Of a stretch of DNA of 64,000 nucleotides, positions 15,916-25,377 are shown piece by piece. This DNA is from Bog-473 sp963717455 (GTDB taxonomy: Bacteria > Actinomycetota > Acidimicrobiia > Acidimicrobiales > RAAP-2): contig OY970336.1 of assembly GCA_963717455.1 (NCBI GenBank), positions 992,001 through 1,056,000 on the forward strand, in the 5' to 3' direction. A program made the position numbers and the translations under genes. Each line of letters starts with the position of its first letter. Position 1 is the stretch's first letter. A model generated the notes under the pieces. That model was given only the letters and a program-made list of their open reading frames with translations. It was not told where the DNA came from and ran no database searches.

Positions 15916-18793
15916 CACGGCGAAGACCGATCGTGGGGCCACGCCCCCGGAGAGCGAAGAGCTCACCTTCACGCTCGACGGGCGCGAGGTCGCGGCGAAG
16001 GAGGGCGAGCTGCTCATCGCGGCCGCCGAGCGCGCCGGGACCTACATCCCGCGCTTCTGCTACCACCCGCGCATGGAGCCGGTCGGCATGTGCCGCATGT
16101 GCCTCGTCGACGTCGAGGGCCCGCGCGGGGCCACCCTGACGCCGGCCTGCTTCGTCCAGGTCGCCGACGGCATGGTCGTCGACACGGCCAACGACCGGGT
16201 CAAGAAGGCCCAGGACGGGGTGCTCGAGTTCCTGCTCGCCAACCACCCGCTCGACTGCCCCGTGTGCGACAAGGGCGGCGAGTGCCCGCTGCAGGACCAG
16301 ACGCTGGCCTACGGGCCCGGGGAGAGCCGCTTCGTCGAGGAGAAGCGCCACTTCGAGAAGCCCATCGCCATCTCCGACCTCGTGCTGCTCGACCGCGAGC
16401 GCTGCATCCAGTGCGCGCGCTGCACCCGCTTCGCCGCCGAGGTGGCCGGCGAGGCGCAGATCGACTTCGCCGGCCGGGGCGAGGTGGTCGAGGTCGCGAC
16501 GTTCCCGACCGAGCCCTTCTCCTCCTACTTCAGCGGCAACACGGTGCAGATCTGCCCGGTCGGCGCGCTCACGGCGACGCCGTACCGCTTCACCGCCCGC
16601 CCCTGGGACCTCGATCAGGTGGAGTCCACCTGCACGGCCTGCTCGGTCGGGTGCCGGGTGGCGGTGCAGTCGTCGCAGAACCGGCTGACCCGGCTGCTCG
16701 GCATCGACTCGGACCCGGTCAACCACGGCTGGCTGTGCGACAAGGGGCGCTTCACCTACGAGTCGGTCAACGGCGACGAGATCGCCGCCGGCCCGCTGCC
16801 GCTCGAGCTGGCCGACGAGGCCGTCGACGTGGCGCCGGCCACCGCCTCCCAGGTGGTCAGCCTGGGCGCGAGCCGGGGCCAGTTCCTCGGTGAGGCGGCC
16901 GAGACGGGCCGTTTCGAGCACGGGCGCCTGGTCGAGCCGCGCATCCGCAAGGAGGGCGAGCTGGTCCCGGTCAGCTGGGGCGAGGCCTTGGTCGCGGCGG
17001 CCGCGGGCATCACCGCCGCCAAGGACGCCGGCGGCCCCGGGGCGGTGGCGCTGATCGGCGGGGCCCGCCTGACCAACGAGTCCGCCTACGCCTGGTCGAA
17101 GCTGGCCAAGGGCGTCGTCGGCACCGACTCGGTCGACGCACAGCTCGGTGACGGGCTCCCCGCCGACCTGGTGCTGGGCCTGCCACGCGCCACCATCGAC
17201 GACGCGTGCGCGGCACCGGTGCTCGTGACGCTGGCCGGTGACCTGCGCGAGGAACTGCCCGTCCTCTTCCTCCGCCTGCGCGAGGCGGTGGCCGGCGGCA
17301 CCACCGCGCTCGTCGAGATCACCCCAGAGCCCACCGCGCTCACCCCCCTGGCGGCGGCGAACCTGCGCATGCGCCCGGGTGACGCGCCCGCGCTGGCGCG
17401 GGCGCTCACGGGCGACGACGCCGCGGCCGCCGCGCTCGGCACCCACCCCGAGGGCGTCGCCCTGGCGCCCGGCTCCCTCGACGCGGCGCGCTCGCTGCTC
17501 GAGGGACACCCCGACGGGGAAGGCGTCGTCGTCGTGGCCGGCCGACCGTCCTACGCCGAGTCGGGCGACGTGGCGGCCGAGGCGCTGCGCGTCCTGGCCG
17601 GCGCGCTGCCCAAGGCGACCTTCCTGCCGGCGCTGCGCCGCGGCAACGTGTTCGGCGCCCTCGACATGGGGCTGGCCCCCGGCATCCTGCCGGGCCGGGT
17701 CAGCCTCGATGCGGGACGGGCCCGATTCACCGCCGCCTGGGGCTCGGTGCCGGCGAGCGCCGGGCTGTCGGCGGCCGACATCCTCGCCTCCATGGCGGGC
17801 GAGCACGACGGCGGCGACCAGGTGCGGGCGCTCATCCTGCTGGGCGCCGACCCGTTGAGCGACTTCCCCGACCGCGCCGTGGCCGAGAAGGCGCTGTCGG
17901 CCGGGCACTTCGTGGTGGCGGTGACGGGACACCCGTCCGAGTCGGTCGACGCGCACGCCGACGTCGTGCTGCCGTGCGCGGTGTCCCACGAGCGGCCCGG
18001 CACGACGACCAACATCGAGGGCCGCGTGAGCCGCCTCGGGCCCAAGATCACCCCCCCGGGGTTCGCCTGGGCGGACTGGATGATCGCGGTCGAGCTGGCC
18101 GACGCCCTCGGCGCCGACCTCGGCGTCATGAGCGAGGACGACCTGAGCGAGGAGCTGGCGCTCACCGCGCCCGCCTACGAGGGGCTGACGCAGGAGGTCC
18201 TGCACTCCGACGTCGCCCACGACGGGATCCTGGTGCCGCTGGCCCGGGAGAAGGGCGATCACCAGGACGTGGAGCCGATCGACCCGGTGGCGCTGCCCGG
18301 TGTCGAGTCGGTGGAGCGCCAGGGGGCGCCGCCTCGCGTCGGCACCGGCAGCAGCGGTCGCGTCGCCGTGCACACCGCCGAGCTGGGCAGCCCGCCGCCG
18401 CTGCTCACCTGGGTCGGTACCGTCGCCAGTGAGCCGCTGCAGATCCCCAAGGCCGACAACTACGCGCTGCGCCTGGTAGCGGGACGACGCCTCCACGATG
18501 CCGGCAGCTCGGTCACCGGGTCGCCATCGCTCACCCCGCTCGTGCCCGTGCTGGTGGTGCGGGCCAACCCCTACGACCTCGACCGCCTGGGCGCGGTCAC
18601 CGGCGACCGCGTCAAGGTGCGGTCGGTCCGGGGCGAGCTGATCCTGGCCGCCGAGTCCGACGAGGGCGTGGCCCGGGGCGTCGTCGCCATCGACTTCAAC
18701 GTGCCCGGTGGCGAGAGCGCAACCGGCAACGCCGCCGCCACGCTCATCGACAGCCGCAAGCTGGTGACCGACGTGCGACTGGAGTCCGTGTGA
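15908..18793 (+). CDS. nuoG: NADH-quinone oxidoreductase subunit G
   Basis: The 75-kDa-type iron-sulfur subunit. 961 aa. The N-terminal ferredoxin domain has CYHPRMEPVGMCRMCLVDVE. A His/Cys segment, CPVCDKGGECPLQDQ, and two-cluster ligands, CIQCARCTRF and QICPVGALT, follow. A further CTACSVGC near residue 240 is the extra N7-type site. The long rest is the molybdopterin-oxidoreductase-like domain (RPGTTTNIEGRVSRLG) without cofactor residues I can identify. The best start is a TTG at 15908, with a strong GGAAGGGGGG at 15891-15900 and an 8-base overlap with nuoF. No ATG or GTG lies before the ferredoxin domain. Confidence 0.95.
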   Translation: MPDTAKTDRGATPPESEELTFTLDGREVAAKEGELLIAAAERAGTYIPRFCYHPRMEPVGMCRMCLVDVEGPRGATLTPACFVQVADGMVVDTANDRVKKAQDGVLEFLLANHPLDCPVCDKGGECPLQDQTLAYGPGESRFVEEKRHFEKPIAISDLVLLDRERCIQCARCTRFAAEVAGEAQIDFAGRGEVVEVATFPTEPFSSYFSGNTVQICPVGALTATPYRFTARPWDLDQVESTCTACSVGCRVAVQSSQNRLTRLLGIDSDPVNHGWLCDKGRFTYESVNGDEIAAGPLPLELADEAVDVAPATASQVVSLGASRGQFLGEAAETGRFEHGRLVEPRIRKEGELVPVSWGEALVAAAAGITAAKDAGGPGAVALIGGARLTNESAYAWSKLAKGVVGTDSVDAQLGDGLPADLVLGLPRATIDDACAAPVLVTLAGDLREELPVLFLRLREAVAGGTTALVEITPEPTALTPLAAANLRMRPGDAPALARALTGDDAAAAALGTHPEGVALAPGSLDAARSLLEGHPDGEGVVVVAGRPSYAESGDVAAEALRVLAGALPKATFLPALRRGNVFGALDMGLAPGILPGRVSLDAGRARFTAAWGSVPASAGLSAADILASMAGEHDGGDQVRALILLGADPLSDFPDRAVAEKALSAGHFVVAVTGHPSESVDAHADVVLPCAVSHERPGTTTNIEGRVSRLGPKITPPGFAWADWMIAVELADALGADLGVMSEDDLSEELALTAPAYEGLTQEVLHSDVAHDGILVPLAREKGDHQDVEPIDPVALPGVESVERQGAPPRVGTGSSGRVAVHTAELGSPPPLLTWVGTVASEPLQIPKADNYALRLVAGRRLHDAGSSVTGSPSLTPLVPVLVVRANPYDLDRLGAVTGDRVKVRSVRGELILAAESDEGVARGVVAIDFNVPGGESATGNAAATLIDSRKLVTDVRLESV

Positions 18794-20070
18794 TCGCCGC
18801 CCTCCTCAGCTCCTCCGCCCCCGGGCAGACGCATGCCGCGAACAGCGGGTACGGCGACCCGCTCTACTACTTCGGCCTCAATTGGCAGGTCGTCGTGATC
18901 ACGCTGATCAAGGTGCTGGTGGCCTTCATCGCGCTATTGGTGGCCACCGCGTTGATGATCTGGTTCGAACGCAAGGTGATCTCGGACATGCAGAGCCGGG
19001 TCGGGCCGAACCGGGCCGGGCCGTGGGGGCTGCTGCAGACGCTGGCCGACGGGACCAAGCTCGTCTTCAAGGAGGACCTGCTGCCCGACCGGGCCGACGC
19101 GTTCGTCTTCAAGCTGGCGCCCTACCTCTCCGTGGTCCCGGCCGTGCTCATCTTCGCCGTCGTCCCGGTCGGCGGCGTGATCACCGTCGCCGGCCACACC
19201 TTCGAGCTGCAGGTTGCCGACCCGCCCATGGGGATCCTGCTCGTGCTCGCCATGTCGGGCATCGCGGTCTACGGCGTCATGCTCGCCGGCTGGTCCTCGG
19301 GCTCGAAGTACCCGCTGCTGGGGTCCGTGCGGGCGTCGGCGCAGGTCATCTCCTACGAGGCCGCGCTCGGCATGACCACCGTCATGGTGGTCCTCGTCAG
19401 CCACTCGCTCTCCACCCGGGCCATCGTGTTCTCCCAGTCCGACGGGTTTTGGAACTGGAACCTGATCCGGCTCGGCTTCCTGCCCTTCATCTTCTTCATG
19501 ATCGCCATCACGGCCGAGCTCACGCGGCCCCCGTTCGACCTGACCGAGGCCGAGCAGGAGCTGGTCGGCGGCTTCCACACCGAGTACTCCTCCATCCGCT
19601 TCGGCCTGTTCTTCCTGGCCGAGTTCATGAACACGATCACGATGTCGGCCATCGTCGTGACGCTGTTCTTCGGCGGCCCCAACGGCTACATCTTCCACAT
19701 CCCCGGGGCCACCATCTACATGCCGATCATCTACTTCCTGCTCAAGACGGCGGCCTTCTGCTTCATCTACGTCTGGTTCCGGGCCGCCCTGCCCCGCCTC
19801 CGTTACGACCAGCTCATGGACCTCGGTTGGAAGCGGCTCATCCCGATGACCCTCGGCTGGCTGCTGCTGGTGGCGGCCGTCATCGCCTGGGGATGGCGCG
19901 GCCTGATCCTGGTGCCGGTGGTGGTGCTGGCCTCGCTGCTCCTGCTGCGGGCCAACCAGCTCGGCATGGGCCGCAGCGAAGAGGACGTCGTCATCCCGGT
20001 CATCGGCCGTCGGGTGACGCGGGCACCCCGGCTGAGCCCGGTGGAGCCGAACCCGGGAGGCGAGGACTGA
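18790..20070 (+). CDS. nuoH: NADH-quinone oxidoreductase subunit H
   Basis: Membrane subunit at the junction of the two arms, lining the quinone channel. 426 aa with about eight helices. Conserved parts are ERKVISDMQSRVGPNRAGP after helix 1, the acidic loop ELTRPPFDLTEAEQELVGGF with TEYSS, and FRAALPRLRYDQLMDLGWK near the end. The GTG at 18790 overlaps the nuoG stop. The C-terminal tail after the last helix (about 45 residues) is hydrophilic. The stop overlaps the nuoI ATG by one base. Confidence 0.97.
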   Translation: MIAALLSSSAPGQTHAANSGYGDPLYYFGLNWQVVVITLIKVLVAFIALLVATALMIWFERKVISDMQSRVGPNRAGPWGLLQTLADGTKLVFKEDLLPDRADAFVFKLAPYLSVVPAVLIFAVVPVGGVITVAGHTFELQVADPPMGILLVLAMSGIAVYGVMLAGWSSGSKYPLLGSVRASAQVISYEAALGMTTVMVVLVSHSLSTRAIVFSQSDGFWNWNLIRLGFLPFIFFMIAITAELTRPPFDLTEAEQELVGGFHTEYSSIRFGLFFLAEFMNTITMSAIVVTLFFGGPNGYIFHIPGATIYMPIIYFLLKTAAFCFIYVWFRAALPRLRYDQLMDLGWKRLIPMTLGWLLLVAAVIAWGWRGLILVPVVVLASLLLLRANQLGMGRSEEDVVIPVIGRRVTRAPRLSPVEPNPGGED

Positions 20071-20981
20071 TGGGCGTGGGCGACGAGATGAAGGACCAGC
20101 TGTCATTCCTCGGCGGCTTCAAGCTGACTTTCCAGCACCTGAGCCGGCCCCGGGTCACGACGCCGTACCCGGACGAGAAGAAGCCCAAGTTCCCGCGCCA
20201 GCACGGCCGCCATGTCCTCAACCGCTACGAGGACGGGATGGAGAAGTGCATCGGCTGCGAGCTGTGCGCCGGGGTGTGCCCGGCCGACTGCATCTACGTG
20301 CGCGGGCTGGACAACCCGCCCGACCACCCCGTGTCGCCGGGCGAGCGCTACGGCTATGTCTACGAGATCAACTACCTGCGCTGCATCCACTGCGACATGT
20401 GCGTGGAGGCCTGTCCGACCGAGGCCATCACCGAGTCCAAGCTCTTCGAGTTCTCCTTCACCAACCGCTCCGACGCCATCTACACCAAGAACGAGCTGCT
20501 GGTGAGCGACGACGGGACGCCGAAGAAGCTCCCCTGGGAGGACTGGCGCGAGGGCGATGACGCCATGACGTCGGGCTGGATGCGGGCCACCTCGCCGTCG
20601 GGCAGCGCCGCCTACGAGGGCGAGGTCCAGTGGTCCGGCGAGCTGGGCTACGGCGTGCGCACACCCGAGGGCGGCCAGTCCGGCCGGCGCGACGACGCGG
20701 CCACCGGGAACAAGCCCCTGCGCCAGGTGCTCGAGGCCCACCTGCTCGACGAGGACATCCCGCTGGAGCACCGCGGCATGCAGGGCCGCGTCTGGCGGGC
20801 CAAGGAGGGCGCGGCGCGCAACCGCAAGAAGATGGACGCCACCCGGGCCCGCATGAAGGAACTGCGGGCCAAGCGCAAGGAGGCCAAGGCCGAGGCCAAG
20901 GCGGAAGCCAAGACGGGCGGGACGGCGCGGGTCGGCGCGGTCGATGGCGGGACCGGGTTCGAACCCGACGGGAGCGACTGA
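20070..20981 (+). CDS. nuoI: NADH-quinone oxidoreductase subunit I with long charged C-terminus
   Basis: The 2x4Fe-4S ferredoxin-type subunit carrying clusters N6a and N6b. Ligand motifs CIGCELCAGVCPADC (from C60) and CIHCDMCVEACPTEA (from C105) are complete. The protein is 303 aa, while usual NuoI is about 160-220. The extra C-terminal 130 residues include WEDWREGDDAMTSGW, a QVLEAHLLDEDIPLEHRGM segment and a final Lys/Ala/Glu helix (ARMKELRAKRKEAKAEAKAE) that could form a coiled coil. The core identity is certain; the tail has no known role. Confidence 0.96.
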   Translation: MGVGDEMKDQLSFLGGFKLTFQHLSRPRVTTPYPDEKKPKFPRQHGRHVLNRYEDGMEKCIGCELCAGVCPADCIYVRGLDNPPDHPVSPGERYGYVYEINYLRCIHCDMCVEACPTEAITESKLFEFSFTNRSDAIYTKNELLVSDDGTPKKLPWEDWREGDDAMTSGWMRATSPSGSAAYEGEVQWSGELGYGVRTPEGGQSGRRDDAATGNKPLRQVLEAHLLDEDIPLEHRGMQGRVWRAKEGAARNRKKMDATRARMKELRAKRKEAKAEAKAEAKTGGTARVGAVDGGTGFEPDGSD

Positions 20982-20984
20982 CCG

Positions 20985-21611
20985 ATGGTCCATGTCGCCC
21001 CCGTCCTGGCTTCGACGCGCCCCACCTGGCCCGACATCCTGGTCTTCGCCTCCGCCGCCGCGGTGATCCTGGTGGGCGCCGTCGGCGTGGTCACCTCCCG
21101 CAACCCGGTGCACGCCGCCCTGAGCCTCGTGATGACGCTCTTCGGCGTCGCCGTGCTCTTCATCGAGCAGCAGGCGGACTTCCTGGCTGCGGTGCAGATC
21201 ATCGTCTACGCCGGCGCCATCGTGGTGCTGTTCCTCTTCGTGATCATGTTCCTCGGCGTCGACCGGGCCGAGGACATCAACGTGGAGCCCCTGATCGGCC
21301 AGCGTCCGCTGGCCTTCGTCTTCTCCGCCATCACCCTGGGCGGCGTGCTGGCCATGGCGGCCACGGCGCACTGGGTCACCGGTGCCCAGCAGGTGGTGGG
21401 CCCCATTCAGGGGCGCGTCGCCGGCCCGGGCTCGCCGGCGGGTGAGCCGGCCCAGCTGGGCAAGCAGCTCTTCACGACCTACCTCTTCGCGTTCGAGGCC
21501 ACGGCGGCGCTCCTGGTGATCGCCGTGGTCGGCGCCGTGGTGCTGGCCCGCCGCCCGCCGACGGTGCACGCCGAGCAGGCCGACACCGACGAGAGCGAGC
21601 TGTCGGCATGA
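20985..21611 (+). CDS. nuoJ: NADH-quinone oxidoreductase subunit J
   Basis: Membrane subunit of complex I. 208 aa with five helices. The family signature includes VVTSRNPVHAALSLVMTLFG and the pi-bulge helix QIIVYAGAIVVLFLFVIMFLG. The ATG at 20985 is 3 bases after nuoI. A C-terminal hydrophilic tail (PPTVHAEQADTDESELSA) follows helix 5. The stop overlaps the nuoK start. Confidence 0.96.
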   Translation: MVHVAPVLASTRPTWPDILVFASAAAVILVGAVGVVTSRNPVHAALSLVMTLFGVAVLFIEQQADFLAAVQIIVYAGAIVVLFLFVIMFLGVDRAEDINVEPLIGQRPLAFVFSAITLGGVLAMAATAHWVTGAQQVVGPIQGRVAGPGSPAGEPAQLGKQLFTTYLFAFEATAALLVIAVVGAVVLARRPPTVHAEQADTDESELSA

Positions 21612-21913
21612 GCCTGTCGGGAGCCTGGTACCTCGGCCTGGCCGCCATCGTGTTCACCATCGGCGCCGTCGGCCTGCTGGTGCGGCGCAACGTGCTGATC
21701 ATGTTCATGTGCATCGAGCTGATGCTCAACGCCGCCAACCTCACCTTCGTCACCTTCGCCCGCATGCTGCACGACATCGGTGGCCAGGCCGTCGTCTTCT
21801 TCGTACTCGTGGTCGCGGCGGCCGAGGTCGTGGTCGGCCTCGGCATCGTGGTGACCAACTTCCGTCGCCGGGCCACCACGGTGGCGGACGACCTGGACTC
21901 GCTGAAGGGCTGA
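21608..21913 (+). CDS. nuoK: NADH-quinone oxidoreductase subunit K
   Basis: Small three-helix antiporter-related subunit. 101 aa, the usual length. Conserved residues are LVRRNVLIMFMCIELMLNAANL, with the membrane Glu of helix 2, and the second glutamate in VVAAAEVVVGLGIVV of helix 3. The ATG at 21608 overlaps the nuoJ stop (ATGA). Confidence 0.97.
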   Translation: MSLSGAWYLGLAAIVFTIGAVGLLVRRNVLIMFMCIELMLNAANLTFVTFARMLHDIGGQAVVFFVLVVAAAEVVVGLGIVVTNFRRRATTVADDLDSLKG

Positions 21914-21916
21914 CGG

Positions 21917-23833
21917 GTGGTCCACGCCGCGTACCTCATGCTGCTGTTCCCCCTCGCGGGCTTCCTCTTCCTCGTCGCCTTCGGGCGCCGCATCGGCGAC
22001 CCGGCGGCGGGCTGGGTCGGCACGATCGCCGTGGGCGGGGCGTTCGTGGTGGCCTGCATCGTGTTGGCGGGCCTCATCGGCCTGCCCGCCGACCACCGGG
22101 TGGTGGTGCACAACTACTTCACGTGGTTCAGCTCGGGCGGGCTGTCGGTGCCGGTCGGCACGCTGGTCGACCCGCTCTCCATGACGATGTGCATGTTCGT
22201 CACCGGGGTCAGCGCGCTCATCCACCTGTACTCCATCGGCTACATGAAGGACGACCGGGACTACTCGAAGTTCTTCATCTACATGAACCTGTTCGTGTTC
22301 TCCATGGTCCTCCTCGTGCTGGCGGACAACCTGCTGCTCACGTTCGTGGGCTGGGAGGGCGTGGGCGTCTGCTCCTACTTCCTGGTCGCCTTCTGGTTCC
22401 AGCGCGAGTCGGCGGCCTCGGCGGGGAAGAAGGCCTTCATCTACAACCGCATCGGCGACGCCGGCTTCCTGCTCGCCATCTTCCTGATCTTCGAGAAGAC
22501 CGGGACGATCCAGTACGAGAGCGGCCCGGGCGGCGGCATCTTCGGGCAGCTCTCGCACCTCGGCGGTGGCACGGCCACGGCGGCGGTGCTGCTCCTGTTC
22601 CTGGCGGCCACCGGCAAGTCGGCCCAGATCCCGCTGTTCAACTGGTTGCCCGACGCCATGGAGGGCCCGACGCCGGTCTCGGCCCTCATCCACGCCGCCA
22701 CCATGGTCACGGCCGGGGTCTACCTGCTGTGCCGGATGAACCCGCTGCTGCACCTGACCACACCGGGAATGGAGGTGATCGCCTCCATCGGGGCCGTGAC
22801 CGCCTTCGTGGCGGCCACCATCGCCTGCGCCCAGCAGGACATCAAGAAGGTGCTCGCCTTCTCGACGGTGTCGCAGATCGGCTACATGGTGCTGGCCGTC
22901 GGCACCGGCGCGTACATCGCGGCCATCTTCCTCATGGTCATGCACGCGTTCTTCAAGGGGCTGCTGTTCCTCGGGGCGGGCTCGGTCATCCACGGGCTCG
23001 AGGACGAGCAGGACCTCAAGCGCATGGGCGCGCTGCGCCGCTACATGAGGTGGACGACCGTCACCTTCACCATCGGCTTCCTCGCCATCGCGGGCATCCC
23101 GCCGCTGTCGGGCTTCTGGGCCAAGGGCGACGTGCTCGACAACGCCTTCGCCCACTACAAGGTGCTGTGGGCCATCGGCCTCGTCACCGCCGTGCTCACG
23201 GCGTACTACATGAGCCGGCTGGAGGTCCTCGCCTTCGGGGGCGAGCCCCGCTTCGACAAGCCGGGACGGCACGGCGAGCCCCCGCACCACGCCCCGCACG
23301 AGTCGCCCTGGATCATGCGCATCCCCCTCATCGTCCTCGCCTTCTTCGCCTTCTTCGGCGGCGTGCTCGACCTGCCCTGGGTCCACACGCACAATCTCGA
23401 GAGCTGGCTGACGCCGGTGTTCAGCGGCACGCTCTACGACGACAACCTGGGCGCGGGGTCCCTGTGGGCGCTGGCCCTGACCGACATCGCGGTGGCGGTC
23501 ATCGGCGTGATCGTGGCCGTCTGGCTGTGGCGGGGCGCGGAGGTGGAGAAACCGGCGCTGGAACCGCAGTTCCTGCAGCGGGTCTGGTACTGGGACGACT
23601 TCTACGACGCCGTCATCGGGCGCCCGGGCCAGCGGCTGGCCACGTTCTGCGCCTGGGTGGTGGACGCCCGCGTGATCGACGGTGCCGTCAACGGCACCGC
23701 GCACCTGGCCAAGGCCACCGGCACCGCGGCGCGCAAGCTGCAGACGGGGTACGCCCGCAACTACGCGCTCGGGATCGCCCTGGGCATGGCCCTCATAATC
23801 GCCTTCATGCTGAGCCGGACGTGGTGGGGATGA
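21917..23833 (+). CDS. nuoL: NADH-quinone oxidoreductase subunit L
   Basis: Distal proton-pumping, antiporter-like subunit with the long lateral helix. 638 aa. Characteristic segments are WEGVGVCSYFLVAFW, KAFIYNRIGDAGFLL, ATGKSAQIPLFNWLPDAM, EGPTPVSALIHAATMVTAGV and ACAQQDIKKVLAFSTVSQIG, with the channel Lys and Glu residues. The start is GTG at 21917, three bases after nuoK. A His-rich cytoplasmic loop (KPGRHGEPPHHAPHE) lies near residue 455. The stop overlaps the nuoM ATG. Confidence 0.97.
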   Translation: MVHAAYLMLLFPLAGFLFLVAFGRRIGDPAAGWVGTIAVGGAFVVACIVLAGLIGLPADHRVVVHNYFTWFSSGGLSVPVGTLVDPLSMTMCMFVTGVSALIHLYSIGYMKDDRDYSKFFIYMNLFVFSMVLLVLADNLLLTFVGWEGVGVCSYFLVAFWFQRESAASAGKKAFIYNRIGDAGFLLAIFLIFEKTGTIQYESGPGGGIFGQLSHLGGGTATAAVLLLFLAATGKSAQIPLFNWLPDAMEGPTPVSALIHAATMVTAGVYLLCRMNPLLHLTTPGMEVIASIGAVTAFVAATIACAQQDIKKVLAFSTVSQIGYMVLAVGTGAYIAAIFLMVMHAFFKGLLFLGAGSVIHGLEDEQDLKRMGALRRYMRWTTVTFTIGFLAIAGIPPLSGFWAKGDVLDNAFAHYKVLWAIGLVTAVLTAYYMSRLEVLAFGGEPRFDKPGRHGEPPHHAPHESPWIMRIPLIVLAFFAFFGGVLDLPWVHTHNLESWLTPVFSGTLYDDNLGAGSLWALALTDIAVAVIGVIVAVWLWRGAEVEKPALEPQFLQRVWYWDDFYDAVIGRPGQRLATFCAWVVDARVIDGAVNGTAHLAKATGTAARKLQTGYARNYALGIALGMALIIAFMLSRTWWG

Positions 23834-25377
23834 CCCACACCGTCCCGTTCCTCACGCTGCTGATCCTGCTGCCCGGCGCCGGTGCTCTGGCGCTCGGGCT
23901 GCTCGGTCTGTACAAGGACGACCGGCAGCGGGAGGGCGCCTACGTGCTGGCGCTGATCGTGTCGCTCGTGACCCTGGTCCTGGCGGTCGCCGCCATGGTG
24001 GCCATGAAGGTGCACGACGGGGGTTTCCAGCTCGTCTCGAACCACGACTACACGGGCCAGAGCCTCGGGGTGCACTGGTACCTCGGGGTGGACGGCATCT
24101 CCATCTTCCTCGTGCTGCTGACGGCGCTGCTGTTCCCGCTCGCCATCGTCCTCGGGCGCAACCGCGAGAACGCCCGGATCTACTTCGCCTGGATCCTCCT
24201 GCTCGAGGCCTCCGTGATGGGAAGCTTCCTCTCCCTCGACCTGCTCGTGTTCTTCTTCATGTTCGAGCTGACGCTCGTGCCCTCCTACTTCATCATCGCC
24301 GGGTGGGGGCACCAGCGCCGGGCCTACGCCGCCATCAAGTTCTTCCTCTACACCTTCCTCGGCTCGGCCTTCCTGCTCGTCGGGATCCTGGCCCTCGCCT
24401 TCATCCACCAGTCGCAGTATCACTACCTGACGTTCTCGCTGGGCCCGCTCATGCAGACCCACCTGTCGTCATCGACGGAGATCCTCCTCTTCTTGGCCTT
24501 CACGGCGGCCTTCGCCGTCAAGGCGCCGCTCTTCCCGCTGCACACCTGGTCCCCCGACGCCTACACCGAGGCGCCCGAGGAGGGCTCCGTCCTGCTCTCG
24601 GGCGTGCTGGCCAAGCTGGGCACCTACGGGATCATCCGCTTCGACCTGAGCCTCTTCCCCCACGCCACGCGCACGCTCGCCCCGCTGCTGCTCACCCTGG
24701 CCGTCATCGGCATCGTCTACGGCGCCATCGTCGCCTGCGCCCAGCGCGACTTGAAGCGGCTGGTGACCTACTCCTCGCTGGCGCAGATCGGCTTCATCGC
24801 GCTCGGCGCCATCGCGCTGAGCACCCAGGGACTGGCCGGTGGCGTGCTCCTGATGCTCAACCACGGCCTGATCGTCGCCGCGCTGTTCATCCTCATCGGG
24901 TTCATCTACCAGCGGCGCGGCACCTGGCAGGCGGGCGAGTTGCGCGGGCTCCAGAAGGCGGCGCCCGTCCTGGCCGGCGTGTTCACCGTGGTCATGATGG
25001 CCTCCATCGGCGTGCCGGGGCTCAATGGCTTCGTGAGCGAGTTCCTGGTGCTCTCGGGCACCTTCATCACCCACCGCTGGTGGGCGGTGGTGGCCGTGCT
25101 CGGGGTCATCGTGGCCGCCATCTACCTGCTGTGGGCCTACCAGCAGGTCTTCCACGGTGAGCCGCGGGAGGCCGACGAGAAGACGCGTGACCTGGCCCTG
25201 CTGGAGCGCGTCGTGATGGCGCCCCTGATCATCCTCATCGTCTTCCTGGGCGTGTACCCCAAGCCGGTGCTCGACCGCATCAACCCCTCGGTGAACCAGC
25301 TCATCGCGCACGTCGAGACCAGCACGGGCCGCTACCAGCCGCCGGTGGCCGCCAAGGGCGTGGAGGGGCTGAAGTGA
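23830..25377 (+). CDS. nuoM: NADH-quinone oxidoreductase subunit M
   Basis: Second antiporter-like proton-pumping subunit. 515 aa, 14 predicted helices. Conserved parts include LGVDGISIFLVLLTALLFP, FFFMFELTLVPSYFIIAGWG, AVKAPLFPLHTWSPDAYTEA, EEGSVLLSGVLAKLGTYG and RDLKRLVTYSSLAQIG. The ATG at 23830 overlaps the nuoL stop by 4 bases. The gene runs directly into nuoN with another 4-base overlap. Confidence 0.97.
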   Translation: MTHTVPFLTLLILLPGAGALALGLLGLYKDDRQREGAYVLALIVSLVTLVLAVAAMVAMKVHDGGFQLVSNHDYTGQSLGVHWYLGVDGISIFLVLLTALLFPLAIVLGRNRENARIYFAWILLLEASVMGSFLSLDLLVFFFMFELTLVPSYFIIAGWGHQRRAYAAIKFFLYTFLGSAFLLVGILALAFIHQSQYHYLTFSLGPLMQTHLSSSTEILLFLAFTAAFAVKAPLFPLHTWSPDAYTEAPEEGSVLLSGVLAKLGTYGIIRFDLSLFPHATRTLAPLLLTLAVIGIVYGAIVACAQRDLKRLVTYSSLAQIGFIALGAIALSTQGLAGGVLLMLNHGLIVAALFILIGFIYQRRGTWQAGELRGLQKAAPVLAGVFTVVMMASIGVPGLNGFVSEFLVLSGTFITHRWWAVVAVLGVIVAAIYLLWAYQQVFHGEPREADEKTRDLALLERVVMAPLIILIVFLGVYPKPVLDRINPSVNQLIAHVETSTGRYQPPVAAKGVEGLK

